Assembly (NCBI GenBank): GCA_944325885.1
Contig: CALVBT010000008.1
Location: forward strand, 22,981 to 86,980
Origin: Candidatus Gastranaerophilales bacterium
GTDB lineage: Bacteria > Cyanobacteriota > Vampirovibrionia > Gastranaerophilales > Gastranaerophilaceae
Direction: 5' to 3'
Length of the DNA stretch: 64,000 bases
The notes below the pieces were generated by a model that was given only the letters and a program-made list of their open reading frames with translations, made no database searches and was not told where the DNA came from. Every line of letters starts with the position of its first letter. Position 1 is the first letter of the stretch. Shown here in pieces: positions 53,023 to 62,051 of the stretch. Position numbers and translations under genes: made by a program.

Positions 53023-54096
53023 ATGGACTTTAAATCAAAAATAAAAACTATTGAGTGGATAAAAGACAAAAATGTTTCGAGAATGGTAGACCAGCTGGTT
53101 GTGCCGTATGAATACAAGCTCGTTGATATTGCTACATCTGATGATATGTATGATGCAATAAAAACCATGATAGTAAGAGGTGCGCCGGCTATAGGTATCG
53201 CTGGTGCGCATGGTATGGCTCTGGCTGCTCTGGAAATTGCTCAAAAAACTCAAAACACAGAGGAGTTTTTGACTTTGTTAAAAGAAAAAGCAGAGTTTTT
53301 GAAAAGTTCAAGACCCACGGCAGTAAACCTTATGTGGGCTGTGGACAAGCAGTTTGACTATATTAAAGACAGCGGCAAATCTGTTAATGAAATGGTTCAA
53401 ATGCTGATAGACCATGGAATAAAGCTTGAAGATGAAGACATTGAAATAAATAAAAAAATCGGGGATTACGGCGCAGAGCTGGTGCCTAAAAAAGGTGCAA
53501 CAATCCTTACACATTGCAATGCAGGTGCTTTGGCTACAGTCGGATACGGAACTGCACTGGGTGTAGTTCGCTCAGCTTTTGCAAATGACAATACCATTCA
53601 GGTATTTGCTGACGAAACAAGACCCCGACAGCAGGGTGCAAGAATCACAACTTTTGAACTTGTGATGGACGGAATCCCTGTTACACTTATTACCGACGGG
53701 ATGAGCGGATATTTTATGAACAAGGGCATGATTGATATGGTTGTGGTCGGTGCTGACAGAATCGCTTCTAACGGAGACACTGCCAACAAAATCGGTACTT
53801 ACAACCTTGCTATTGTTGCAAATTATCATAATGTGCCTTTTTACATTGCAGCACCGCTTTCTACAATAGATACTTCGATTTCTACAGGAAAGGAAATCCC
53901 TATTGAAGAAAGAAGCCATGAAGAAGTTACTCATATCAACGGAAAAAGCGTTTGCGCAGAAGGCGTAAAGGTTATCAATCCGGGGTTTGATGTTACTCCG
54001 GCATCTTTGATAAAGGGTATAATTACGGAAAAAGGCGTTTTGTATCCGCCTTATGAAAAATCTATCAAAGAAGCCTTCGGTCTGGTTGAAGTATAG
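53023..54096 (+). CDS. mtnA: S-methyl-5-thioribose-1-phosphate isomerase
   Basis: 357 residues of the eIF2B-related aldose isomerase family. MIVRGAPAIGIAGAHGMALAAL, LTHCNAGALATVGYGTALGVVRSAF, ADETRPRQQGARITTFEL and VVGADRIASNGDTANKIGTYNLAI are characteristic, including the catalytic Cys in HCNAG and the Asp in GADRI. It isomerises methylthioribose 1-phosphate to the ribulose form. No other methionine-salvage gene is adjacent. It follows the membrane protein by 21 nt. Confidence 0.94.
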   Translation: MDFKSKIKTIEWIKDKNVSRMVDQLVVPYEYKLVDIATSDDMYDAIKTMIVRGAPAIGIAGAHGMALAALEIAQKTQNTEEFLTLLKEKAEFLKSSRPTAVNLMWAVDKQFDYIKDSGKSVNEMVQMLIDHGIKLEDEDIEINKKIGDYGAELVPKKGATILTHCNAGALATVGYGTALGVVRSAFANDNTIQVFADETRPRQQGARITTFELVMDGIPVTLITDGMSGYFMNKGMIDMVVVGADRIASNGDTANKIGTYNLAIVANYHNVPFYIAAPLSTIDTSISTGKEIPIEERSHEEVTHINGKSVCAEGVKVINPGFDVTPASLIKGIITEKGVLYPPYEKSIKEAFGLVEV

Positions 54097-54120
54097 TAAA
54101 TAAAAAAATGAATAAAAAAA

Positions 54121-54183
54121 AGCCGTCCATTTAGGCCGGCTACTAGACTTGGGGAGGAGGTTTGTTGGACCTTTCGGTCTAAC
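54121..54183 (+). promoter_or_regulatory. Two hairpins flanking a GGGGAGGAGG tract between mtnA and the sensor kinase
   Basis: AGCCGTCC (54121-54128) pairs with GGCCGGCT (54134-54141), one mismatch. GTTGGACC (54164-54171) pairs with GGTCTAAC (54176-54183) around TTTC. Between them is the purine tract CTTGGGGAGGAGG, a perfect Shine-Dalgarno sequence without an ATG behind it. An A run precedes the first hairpin. The function is unknown: a terminator, a leader or a small RNA. Confidence 0.4.
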
Positions 54184-54340
54184 AATTTATTAATCGGCAT
54201 ATTGTTGTGCGAACTTTAGTAATATCATCTAAATGGTTTACATAATTTAACAATTTTATATTGAATTTCTATAAATGTTGCCGGTTATCAATGATTTCAA
54301 TAAATTTATGCTATAATTTTCTTGTCTATGAGTAAAATTT

Positions 54341-56164
54341 ATGAGTAAGAGTTCACTAAGTATAAGCACACAAAATAAACTAATACTGCTGGGGCTGGTT
54401 GTCAGTACAATTTTGATAGTCGGGCTTGCCGTGTTCGCTATTACAAATATCCAGCAAAAAATTTCTGAGGTTTATACAGGTTTTGGCGAAATATTAACAA
54501 AAACTCTTGCCATAGAGAGCGTTGAAATAACAAAAGATGTGCAGGAATTTGATAAATATTCCACACTGCAGGCTCATTCTCATTCTATTATCAACAGTAA
54601 TAACGAAATTGCTTTTATCGAATTTAGAGATGCAGAAAATAATGTAATCTATTCCAGCAAAAACGATTACCCCAAAAGAGCTGCACAGGCACAAATAACC
54701 AGCTCTTCTCAAATGCTTGCGGATAACGAAGGTGTAAAAACAAATATCGGTAAAGTTATTGTTGGTTTGTCAGGCAGTGCAACAAAAGATATTTCCCATG
54801 CAACAAGAAACTCTATGCTTGTGATTTTTACTGTTGCGTGGCTAGTTTTTACACTTGTTATTTTGATTAATACAATACTTATTACCCGTGAATTGAGTAT
54901 TCTTCACCACGGCGTAAAAAAGATATCCACAGGCCAGTTTGGTTATACACTGGATGACAAAAATGCATCGGGCGAAATTAAAGACCTTATTCAGGCCTTT
55001 AATGATATGTCTTTAAGACTGCATCAATACGAGGAACAGAATATTGACCAGCTTACACTGGAGCGCAATAAGTTTGAGGCTGTTTTGATGAGTATTGTGA
55101 ACGGTGTAGTCGTGTGTGACAACTATGACAATGTCGTGCTTGTTAATAATGCAGCCAAAAAGATGCTCGAGGTAGAAGATTCTCAGATTTTGAATACAAA
55201 AATCCAGTTGTACTGTGATACGGACGGCGAACTCTGCTTTAAAGAAAAAATCGAACAGTTTAAAGACACCCCTCTTGATATAATGGAGAATAAACCGCTT
55301 GAGTTTAATGTGGAAATTGACGGCAGAGTTTTAAAGGCTGTTATTTCTCCTATGTTTTCTAACAATCAGGATTATGTCGGGTATGTAATAGTTCTTATTG
55401 ATGTAACAAAAGAAGTTGAAATCGATAAGATGAAAAGCAATTTTATCTCTAATGTCAGCCACGAATTGCGCACGCCGGTTACTGTGTTAAGAACTTATAT
55501 TGACACTATATACAACCATTTTGACGACTTTGACGAGCAGACTAACAAGGAATTCTTTGAAGTCATTAATAAAGAAGCAGCCAGATTGCAAAAAATGGTT
55601 AATGATATTCTTGATTTTTCAAGACTGGAAGCAGGTAACGTAAAAGTCGTAAAAGAAAAAACTAATCTGATTCCGCTTATTGAGGGCGAAATTAAATCAA
55701 TGCAGGTTCTTGCTGAAGAAAAAAATATAACCTTCTCTTTGATAAAAGAACCTAATTTGCCGGAAATACCTATCAATGCAGATAGTATAGAAAGAGCATT
55801 GAACAATCTGTTGTCTAATGCAATAAAATATTCACCCGAGAACGGAAGAATAAAAGTCCGTGCAGAGATAGCACGTGACCCGAGGTATGTTGAGGTTTCA
55901 GTAGAAGATCAGGGCTGCGGCATACCTGAAGAACACCAGAAAAAGATTTTTGAACGTTTTTATCGTGTGGAAAATGATACACATACGGTAAAAGGCACAG
56001 GCCTCGGCCTGCACCTTGTAAAAATTACTATAGAAAAACATCATCAGGGCGAAGTCTTTGTTAAAAGCAAACCGGGTGAAGGGTCGACTTTTGGCTTCCG
56101 CCTGCCTATCAATCCTGAAGAACTTTCTTCTGAAGACGAAGCTTCTCAAAACGATGATGTTTGA
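54341..56164 (+). CDS. Membrane sensor histidine kinase (TM-sensor-TM-HAMP-PAS-HisKA-HATPase)
   Basis: 607 residues. TM1 (14-34), an extracytoplasmic sensor (35-158), TM2 (160-181), HAMP (182-235), PAS (245-355), HisKA with H374 in NVSHELRTP, then N, G1 (DQGCGIP) and G2 (GTGLGL) ATP boxes. A WalK/PhoR-like plan. No response regulator is next to it, so it is an orphan kinase here. A TATAAT at 54312-54317 is close to the start. A seven-codon frame at 54328 (MSKIYE) overlaps the start, with ATGAGTAA repeated 13 bp apart. Confidence 0.94.
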   Translation: MSKSSLSISTQNKLILLGLVVSTILIVGLAVFAITNIQQKISEVYTGFGEILTKTLAIESVEITKDVQEFDKYSTLQAHSHSIINSNNEIAFIEFRDAENNVIYSSKNDYPKRAAQAQITSSSQMLADNEGVKTNIGKVIVGLSGSATKDISHATRNSMLVIFTVAWLVFTLVILINTILITRELSILHHGVKKISTGQFGYTLDDKNASGEIKDLIQAFNDMSLRLHQYEEQNIDQLTLERNKFEAVLMSIVNGVVVCDNYDNVVLVNNAAKKMLEVEDSQILNTKIQLYCDTDGELCFKEKIEQFKDTPLDIMENKPLEFNVEIDGRVLKAVISPMFSNNQDYVGYVIVLIDVTKEVEIDKMKSNFISNVSHELRTPVTVLRTYIDTIYNHFDDFDEQTNKEFFEVINKEAARLQKMVNDILDFSRLEAGNVKVVKEKTNLIPLIEGEIKSMQVLAEEKNITFSLIKEPNLPEIPINADSIERALNNLLSNAIKYSPENGRIKVRAEIARDPRYVEVSVEDQGCGIPEEHQKKIFERFYRVENDTHTVKGTGLGLHLVKITIEKHHQGEVFVKSKPGEGSTFGFRLPINPEELSSEDEASQNDDV

Positions 56165-56217
56165 TGCGGCTGCTTATTAAGAAGAAATAAATTCAGCAGG
56201 CAGCCTGAGTTTGTTTT

Positions 56218-56802
56218 CTATTCGAAATTTTTTGTTTCAAAGAAATATTCCCTTGGATGTCTGCAGAACGGACATTGCTTTGGCGGTTCTGTGCCTTCGT
56301 GTCTGTAGCCGCACTTTTTGCATTCCCATATAACATTTTTATCTCTTTTGTATTGTGTTTTTTCTTCCAATCGTTTTATGAGATTGTTATATCTTGTCAT
56401 GTGCATTTTTTCTATGCCACGAATGGTTTCAAACAGGCAGGCAATTTTTTCAAACCCTTCTTCTTTTGCATCCTGCGCAAATCTCGCATACATGTCGTCC
56501 CATTCGTAGCATTCTGTGGCTGCGGCTGATTTTAAATTGTCTATGGTAGAAGGTATATTGCCTTCGTTTAACAGTTTAAACCAGATTTTTCCGTGTTGCG
56601 CTTCATTGTTAGCCGTTTCATCAAAGATATCAGCAATGTGCTGGTATCCCTCTTTGCGGGCTTGTTTTGCAAAAAATGTGTATTTGTTTCTTGCTTGAGA
56701 TTCTCCACAAAAAGCCTCCTGTAAATTCTTTTCTGTTTGTGTACCTTTCAGCTCTTTTGTTATAAAGCTTGAATAATCGTCGTTGTCGTCAAAGAACCCC
56801 AT
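56218..56802 (-). CDS. rbr: Rubrerythrin
   Basis: 194 residues. The ferritin-like diiron domain comes first (NLQEAFCGESQARNKYTFFAKQA, ETANNEAQHGKIWFKLL, IRGIEKMHMTRY) and the rubredoxin domain last (CKKCGY and CPFC). It reduces hydrogen peroxide in anaerobes. This is the classical domain order, opposite to the protein at 14321. The leader has an inverted repeat TTGTCTAAG/CTTAGACAA (56817-56865) right beside the AAGGAG ribosome-binding site. Confidence 0.95.
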   Translation of the reverse strand: MGFFDDNDDYSSFITKELKGTQTEKNLQEAFCGESQARNKYTFFAKQARKEGYQHIADIFDETANNEAQHGKIWFKLLNEGNIPSTIDNLKSAAATECYEWDDMYARFAQDAKEEGFEKIACLFETIRGIEKMHMTRYNNLIKRLEEKTQYKRDKNVIWECKKCGYRHEGTEPPKQCPFCRHPREYFFETKNFE

Positions 56803-57004
56803 GTGTCACTCCTTTCTTGTCTAAGTTTTATTGAAGCACAATAGTCTGAAAATCAGCTTAGACAACAGGTTGACCGGTCGGGTAATTTTTTGTTTGTGAA
56901 CATTTGTAACGAATACACTTAATATCCTAAAGTTTGTGATTGAAGTTGTCGATTGACTGTTTGTAAGTCAACCGCTCCAAAGAGCTAGAAAGTGAGTAAT
57001 TAGT

Positions 57005-57145
57005 ATGTCATTATCAGTAAGAAAACCTATGACTCCAATGCCGGTAGATGATATTAAGATTAATCCAATTCCGGTAGATAACAAACCACCGGAAACTAAA
57101 CCGATTCAACAAGCAAGAACTAAAAACATAAGTTTGTTTTCATAG
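57005..57145 (+). CDS. Small Pro-rich protein, 46 residues
   Basis: The frame opens MSLSVRKPMTPMPVDDIKI and repeats the unit P(M/I)PVD(D/N) twice. It is Pro/Lys-rich with no hydrophobic helix. It has its own unit: hairpins upstream (TTGACT 56953-56958 with AGTCAA 56966-56971; GCTC/GAGC at 56974-56985) and a good terminator 27 bp after the stop. There is only a weak purine stretch before the ATG. A family is not recognised; translation is likely but unproved. Confidence 0.5.
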   Translation: MSLSVRKPMTPMPVDDIKINPIPVDNKPPETKPIQQARTKNISLFS

Positions 57146-57171
57146 CTAATGTTTAAAATTGAATAGTGATT

Positions 57172-57200
57172 AAAAAAGGGTCAGAAAATGGCCCTTTTTT
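57172..57200 (+). terminator. Terminator of the small Pro-rich gene
   Basis: AAAAAAGGG (57172-57180) pairs with CCCTTTTTT (57192-57200) around a short loop. The remaining 225 bp up to the next gene hold only an AT-rich promoter region (a TACAAT box near 57390) and nothing else I can name. Confidence 0.85.
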
Positions 57201-57426
57201 AGTGCTGTTTTTTGTAGAAAATATAAAAAATATGATTAAGTGTAATGTTTACCATAAATAAGTATAGCTTGAAATACAGGCATGTTGTAAGCTATTAAAT
57301 ATTAAGAAATATTAAGCTGTAAAAGCTTGTTGTGATTGCTTTTTTAAAAATACCTTTCTTTTACGATTGTAGTAGATTTCAATATATGTTACAATAGTAG
57401 TAGAAAGGATAAAAAAGTTAATTACG

Positions 57427-58695
57427 ATGAACACTACATTAGCCTACAATCATCAAAGTATAAGAAAAATGATAAACCATTCATTATACTTTACTGTATT
57501 GTTGAGCGTGTTCTGTTCTCAGTCTTTTGTAATTAACAACAATCTTTTTGCCAGTGAAGCAATTAATAACGGAGCGAATATTAAACAAAATAAGGTCGAA
57601 GAGCAAACAAGGAGCTTGACGGAGGAAAAACAACGCTGGGAGTCAATGCTTCGGCAGCGATATCGCAACGGGGCTATCCTTACCATTGCAGACGGGGTAA
57701 AACATGTCCGTATGGTGAAGTATATCAACGGACGACCTGTAAGAATTAATATAGTCGAAGTTAATACAAAATTAAATCCAAACATTGAAATCGCTCCACA
57801 ACTGGCATCTACAAATTTAAAAAGAAGGGCAACTATTAGAACTATTGCTTCTCGCAACAATTCTATCGCCGCAGTAAACGGCACTTATTTTAAGCCCCAG
57901 AACGGTGTACCATTAGGCACTCTTATGATTAACAAAAAGGTTTATACAGGGCCTATCCACAACAGAGTAGCTATGGGCATCGGGAAAAATGAATTCAAAA
58001 TGGCTCAGGTTCAGTTTGATTCTACGTTAAAAGCGGGCAAACAAAAACTCAAAATCGATAATATAAACCAGCCGAGAATGCTTTCTACTTATACTTTATT
58101 ATACACAAGGGACTGGGGAGCAACTTCTCCCACACCACCAAAATACGGTGTTAATATAGCCATACAGCACAACAAAATCACTACAGTATCTTACGGCTCC
58201 ACTGCTATACCTGAAGACGGATACGTTATATCAGGGCCAAAGGCAAAATTGGAGCCGTTTTTTTCTGCAAAAAAAGTTGAACTGGACATAAAGATGCGTC
58301 CTGAATGGGAAAATATCGACCATATAATCAGCGGCGGCCCGTATTTGATAAAAGACGGTGCTGTGTATATCGATGTTACCGCACAAAAACTCGGTTCTAT
58401 TACCGGCAAAAATCCGAGAACTGCTATAGGTTATACGGCAAATAACGAATTTATAATGGTCACTGTTGACGGAAGAGAACACGCTTCTGTCGGTATGACA
58501 TTAGGAGAACTCGCCAGAATGATGAAGGGGTTCGGCTGCATAAATGCAATGAATCTTGATGGCGGCGGTTCTACAGTAATGTATGTTAAGGGTAAAGTCG
58601 TCAATAGACCCGCACAGGCAGGCGGAATTCCGATTTCTAATGCGTTAACAATCACGGAAAGGACTCGTATTGCTTATGATGAAAAAAGTTCGTAG
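57427..58695 (+). CDS. Exported phosphodiester glycosidase (NAGPA/DUF2233) family protein
   Basis: 422 residues. A hydrophobic segment (about 20-43) acts as signal sequence. The NAGPA domain (about 120-415) has AVNGTYFKPQNGVPLGTLMINKK, NPRTAIGYTANNEFIMVTVDGRE, MNLDGGGSTVMYVKGKVVNRP and AQAGGIPISNALTI, all hallmarks. Members remove GlcNAc-1-phosphate caps or act in exopolysaccharide metabolism, so an envelope-glycan substrate is likely. The gene has an AGAAAGGAT site. A 36-codon frame at 58676-58786 overlaps its end. Confidence 0.87.
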   Translation: MNTTLAYNHQSIRKMINHSLYFTVLLSVFCSQSFVINNNLFASEAINNGANIKQNKVEEQTRSLTEEKQRWESMLRQRYRNGAILTIADGVKHVRMVKYINGRPVRINIVEVNTKLNPNIEIAPQLASTNLKRRATIRTIASRNNSIAAVNGTYFKPQNGVPLGTLMINKKVYTGPIHNRVAMGIGKNEFKMAQVQFDSTLKAGKQKLKIDNINQPRMLSTYTLLYTRDWGATSPTPPKYGVNIAIQHNKITTVSYGSTAIPEDGYVISGPKAKLEPFFSAKKVELDIKMRPEWENIDHIISGGPYLIKDGAVYIDVTAQKLGSITGKNPRTAIGYTANNEFIMVTVDGREHASVGMTLGELARMMKGFGCINAMNLDGGGSTVMYVKGKVVNRPAQAGGIPISNALTITERTRIAYDEKSS

Positions 58696-58786
58696 ATACT
58701 TTAGCAGGCTCCACAAGGCTGTTTTAAAAGAAATCAAACACAGCTGGACTTATTTTATTTCCAATAGTTTTATTCTTATTTTTTAA
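58676..58786 (+). CDS. Possible 36-residue basic small protein
   Basis: The frame begins ATGATGAAAAAAGTTCG and encodes MMKKVRRYFSRLHKAVLKEIK, then an aromatic tail ending in a hydrophobic FILIF. The start is inside the end of the NAGPA gene, with a distant AAGGA. It overlaps the tail of the convergent gene by 11 bp. A basic amphipathic helix is possible; chance is equally possible. Confidence 0.25.
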   Translation: MMKKVRRYFSRLHKAVLKEIKHSWTYFISNSFILIF

Positions 58787-59291
58787 TTCCGTTCAACAGG
58801 TCAAAGGCTCTTTGTGCTGCGGCCTGCTGTGCAGCGAATTTGTTGTATTTTTCTGTTGCTTCCTGAGCTTTTTGCTGAAGTATTTGCAGTTCTTTTTCAC
58901 CTTGAGAAATAAGTTTTGCCTGCTGTGGAGCCTTTCTTTTTAGTTCATTTAAAAATGCGGATTTAAATAAATACTGTTTTTGTAAGGAAGTCATTTTTTT
59001 GCCAAGGACTTCGAGCTTTGGCGGGTTCATTGCATACTGTGCATTTGAAATGAATTCATCGACTTTTGGCTGGACTTTTTGCTTTACTGTTTTGCAGGCA
59101 TCTTTTGTATCTTTTATTTTTTCATCTGTCCAGTCAGCAGCTTTTTGACCGGCTTCTTTTAGTTTTGGGGCAGCATATTCTTTTGCTTCTTTTATTTTTT
59201 CCTGTGTATCTTGTTTGATTTGAGTCAGTTTTTGATTAAGTTCTTGTTTTATCTGTTGGTATGCTTTTTTGCCGGCAGGGTTTATCTTCAT
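58776..59291 (-). CDS. Hypothetical coiled-coil protein next to the flagellar rod genes
   Basis: 171 residues, almost wholly helical and charged (KLTQIKQDTQEKIKEAKEYAAPKLKEAGQKAADWTDEKI, then KELQILQQKAQEATEKYNKFAAQQAAAQ). The 11-residue-like repeats in 25-80 recall apolipoprotein or LEA-type amphipathic helices. No signal or membrane segment and no family name. It is 65 bp downstream of fliE and may share its transcript; a flagellar role is speculation. Confidence 0.55.
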   Translation of the reverse strand: MKINPAGKKAYQQIKQELNQKLTQIKQDTQEKIKEAKEYAAPKLKEAGQKAADWTDEKIKDTKDACKTVKQKVQPKVDEFISNAQYAMNPPKLEVLGKKMTSLQKQYLFKSAFLNELKRKAPQQAKLISQGEKELQILQQKAQEATEKYNKFAAQQAAAQRAFDLLNGIKK

Positions 59292-59356
59292 AAAAAAATC
59301 TCCTTATGTTTAATCATAATACATAAGAAGAAATTTTTTTGCTAGTTAAATAAATA

Positions 59357-59704
59357 TTATAATTGTATTTGCATAATTTTGTCGTAAGCCTGAATAACCT
59401 TTGTTGTGATATTGGTTGCGACAGTTACTCCGAGTTCTGCTTTTGCCATTGCTGTCATTACATCGTGGATATCAGCGTTTCCGTTTTCTTCCATAACATC
59501 TTTCATCAGCTGGTCAGGGGCGTTTAGTTCTCTGTTAAAGTTTTCGACAAGACCGGAAAAAACAGATTTAAAATCGTTTGTTTCAAGCTTTTCGACACGA
59601 TTCATACGGAACGGTCTGTTTGTTACGCTGATACCTGTATCCAGCTTTGTGGGCTGCATTCTTTCAAACAAATTTATATTTGGTGCAAACTTTTTTTCTA
59701 TCAT
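59357..59704 (-). CDS. fliE: Flagellar hook-basal body protein FliE
   Basis: 115 residues. The C-terminal half (FNRELNAPDQLMKDVMEENGNADIHDVMTAMAKAELGVTVATNITTKVIQAYDKIMQIQL in outline) is the FliE pattern; the N-terminal 45 residues are an unusual extension. FliE joins the MS ring to the rod. It follows the transglycosylase gene by 21 nt on the minus strand. Confidence 0.93.
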   Translation of the reverse strand: MIEKKFAPNINLFERMQPTKLDTGISVTNRPFRMNRVEKLETNDFKSVFSGLVENFNRELNAPDQLMKDVMEENGNADIHDVMTAMAKAELGVTVATNITTKVIQAYDKIMQIQL

Positions 59705-59725
59705 AATTAAAATCCGTTTCTTTTA

Positions 59726-60406
59726 TTATCCGAGGTAGTTGGCGAGAATGTTTTTTACATAGTTTTGTGTTTCTTTAAACGGTGGAACCCCGCCGTATTT
59801 GTCTACATTGCCCCCGCCGGCATTGTAGGCAGCCAGTGCAAGTACTACATTTCCGTTGTATCTGGCAAGCAGACCTTTTAGGTGTCTTATGCCGCCGTCA
59901 AGGTTTTGTACAGGATTGTAAGCATCTTTTACGCCAAGACCTTTTGCTGTGGCAGGCATAAGCTGCATAAGCCCCATTGCTCCGCAGTGAGAGCGGGCCT
60001 TCGGGTTAAATCCTGATTCCTGTCTTACAACTGCTTTTACAAGTTTTTCGTCGACTCCGTATTTGTCAGACAATTTTGATATTAAATCCAAAATTTGTGT
60101 TTTGGTCGGGTTGACGATATTTGTTATTTTGCTTTGTACAGTGTTTGTAGCTTTTACTGTGTCTTTTTGCAGTGCATTGGCAGCAGCTGTCAGAGCAAGA
60201 AAGTTTTTGCTTCCTGTTCTGAACTGACCTTCGCCATTTTGGCTTGCTTTTAAGATTTCGGCAAAAGTTTGTTTTTCTGTTTTTACGGCTTGGGGGTTAA
60301 GTTGTTTTTCAATATTAGCAACATGCGCTCTTATTGACTGCACCCTTTGCATAGCTGCATCTTTACCGCCTTGATCTATAAAACCCTGTATTGTTGGTGA
60401 AAACAT
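59726..60406 (-). CDS. Lytic transglycosylase (SLT domain), flagellum-associated
   Basis: 226 residues. An N-terminal helical region (1-105) precedes an SLT lysozyme-like domain (about 108-226): [16 protein letters not shown] with catalytic E130, [30 protein letters not shown] and [12 protein letters not shown]. It cuts peptidoglycan so that the rod can pass. It sits between flgC and fliE and probably replaces the muramidase part of FlgJ. There is no obvious Sec signal, so export by the flagellar machine is possible. Confidence 0.9.
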   Translation of the reverse strand: MFSPTIQGFIDQGGKDAAMQRVQSIRAHVANIEKQLNPQAVKTEKQTFAEILKASQNGEGQFRTGSKNFLALTAAANALQKDTVKATNTVQSKITNIVNPTKTQILDLISKLSDKYGVDEKLVKAVVRQESGFNPKARSHCGAMGLMQLMPATAKGLGVKDAYNPVQNLDGGIRHLKGLLARYNGNVVLALAAYNAGGGNVDKYGGVPPFKETQNYVKNILANYLG

Positions 60407-60435
60407 TAACTATTGCCTGCCTTAACTAACTTTTA

Positions 60436-60882
60436 CTATTGTCTGCCTATTTCTACTGCTCTTTGAGCCATACTTTTTGTGATAGTGATTACTGCGAGGT
60501 TTGCTTCGTAAGCTCTTTGTGCTATGTTTGCGTCTGCAATATCTACTATCGGATTTACGTTTGATGTTCTGATGTATCCGTTTGCATCTGCATCTGGGTG
60601 ACCGGGTTTGTAAATTCTTTCACCTAAGGTAGGATCTTCTACTACACCGGTGAGTCTTACACCGCCTTGCTGGAAGGGGATTGTCCCTACGCCGAATACA
60701 TCTTCTTTCATTGAGTTTAAAAGACCGTGGAAGGAAATATCGTCTGTTGCATGAAGCACAGGGATTTTTCTTACATAGTTAGGTGTATCAAGGTTTGCAA
60801 TGTTTTTTGCGTGAATTTTTATTCTTGCGCCGTGTGCTTGCAAGCTTTTTTCACCTATGTTCATTGTTTCTATCAAACTCAT
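60436..60882 (-). CDS. flgC: Flagellar basal-body rod protein FlgC
   Basis: 148 residues, the usual size. The N-terminus MSLIETMNIGEKSLQAHGARIKIHAKNIANLDTPNYVRKIP and the C-terminal NPIVDIADANIAQRAYEANLAVITITKSMAQRAVEIGRQ form the rod heptad helices. VRTSNVNP (here YIRTSNVNP) is diagnostic. It forms the proximal rod with FlgB and FlgF. It follows flgB by 35 nt. Confidence 0.96.
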   Translation of the reverse strand: MSLIETMNIGEKSLQAHGARIKIHAKNIANLDTPNYVRKIPVLHATDDISFHGLLNSMKEDVFGVGTIPFQQGGVRLTGVVEDPTLGERIYKPGHPDADANGYIRTSNVNPIVDIADANIAQRAYEANLAVITITKSMAQRAVEIGRQ

Positions 60883-60917
60883 TTTTTGTCACCTTCTTAC
60901 TTTTTTAACTGACTAAA

Positions 60918-61262
60918 TTATTTACCGACGTTTGCTACAGTTCTCATTTCACTGATTATTGTAGACATTTTTCTGGAAGCTACTGCATACATAATGGACA
61001 TTTTTTGCATTTCTGCCAGTTCAAATGTCGGGTCTACTCCGACATCTTGTTCTTCTATAAGACCTGAGGGGCCGAGCTTTATGGACAATTCTGTTTCCAG
61101 CGGATTGTTCATAGTGCCTAAATACTGGTCAAAGCTGATATCTTTTCTGACATAATCCGGTGTATCCACGTTGGCAAGGTTTGTGGATAATGCACGCTGT
61201 CTTTGGGATATCAAATCCAGCATCAGGTTTGTTTTAATTATCGGGTCTTTTGGTGTGTACAT
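60918..61262 (-). CDS. flgB: Flagellar basal-body rod protein FlgB
   Basis: 114 residues. DLISQRQRALSTNLANVDTPDYVRKDISFDQYL and the C-terminal SIMYAVASRKMSTIISEMRTVAN are the family ends; the middle is normal in size. It is the proximal rod component nearest the MS ring. The gene order flgG-type, flgG-type, flgB, flgC, SLT, fliE on the minus strand is an operon with gaps of 20-45 nt. Confidence 0.94.
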   Translation of the reverse strand: MYTPKDPIIKTNLMLDLISQRQRALSTNLANVDTPDYVRKDISFDQYLGTMNNPLETELSIKLGPSGLIEEQDVGVDPTFELAEMQKMSIMYAVASRKMSTIISEMRTVANVGK

Positions 61263-61294
61263 TTTATTTGTCCTTTAGTTGTCAGGCATTGTTA

Positions 61295-62008
61295 TTATTG
61301 AGTGAGGTTGATTGAACGCTGGTACATATCATCAACTACTTTCATCAATCTTGTACCTGCAATCATTGATGAATTGAGCCTCAATACTTCATTGACGTTT
61401 GCAATATAGTTTGCGTTAGAGCGTTCCAAACAGCCCTGTGCAATGTAGTCGTGTTCTTTTACAAGTTTGGGTTCGCCTGAGGCATCTGTTGGAACAACTT
61501 TATTGTATTCCGCACTTTTGAGTCCTTCAGGGTTCTGGAATTGGACAATAGGAATGCGGCCAAGAACTGTGTGCTGTGTGTGTCCTTTTTCAATAATTGT
61601 GACGGTTCCGTCCTTTTTGATTCTCAGCCCTTCGTGGTTTACGGGAACTTTTATTCCGTCGCCTACGATATAGCCGTCGTTTGTGACAATATATCCGTCT
61701 TTATCAAGTTTGAATGAGCCGTCCCTTGTGTATTGAACATCTCCGTTAGGTGATGTGACAGGTATAAAGCCGGGGCCGGAGAGAGCGACATCGAGTTCTC
61801 TGCCTGTTCTCATTACTGCGCCCTGTGAATAGTCGTATCTTACTTCACCGTCAAGGTAGCCGTTTTCGTCAAGGATTTGTTCAAAACGAACCTGCTTGTA
61901 TGCATTTGTGTTGAGGTTGCCGATGTTGTTTGAAATGTAACCGAGTCTTTCAAATTGTACATTGGTGTTTATTATGCCTCTTCTTATTAATCCTTGTAAT
62001 GTTGTCAT
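61295..62008 (-). CDS. Flagellar rod protein, FlgG/FlgF family
   Basis: 237 residues. MTTLQGLIRRGIINTNVQFERLGYISNNIGNLNTNAYKQVRFEQIL, LDVALSGPGFIPVTSPNGDVQYTRDGSFKLDKDGYIVTNDGYIVG and the C-terminal LERSNANYIANVNEVLRLNSSMIAGTRLMKVVDDMYQRSINL are the FlgG-like pattern. The length suits FlgG of the distal rod or FlgF. The repeated paralogue upstream would be the other. Confidence 0.88.
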   Translation of the reverse strand: MTTLQGLIRRGIINTNVQFERLGYISNNIGNLNTNAYKQVRFEQILDENGYLDGEVRYDYSQGAVMRTGRELDVALSGPGFIPVTSPNGDVQYTRDGSFKLDKDGYIVTNDGYIVGDGIKVPVNHEGLRIKKDGTVTIIEKGHTQHTVLGRIPIVQFQNPEGLKSAEYNKVVPTDASGEPKLVKEHDYIAQGCLERSNANYIANVNEVLRLNSSMIAGTRLMKVVDDMYQRSINLTQ

Positions 62009-62051
62009 AAAAAACCTTTCTTAACTTAATTAGACCTTTTTAATGCTTTAA

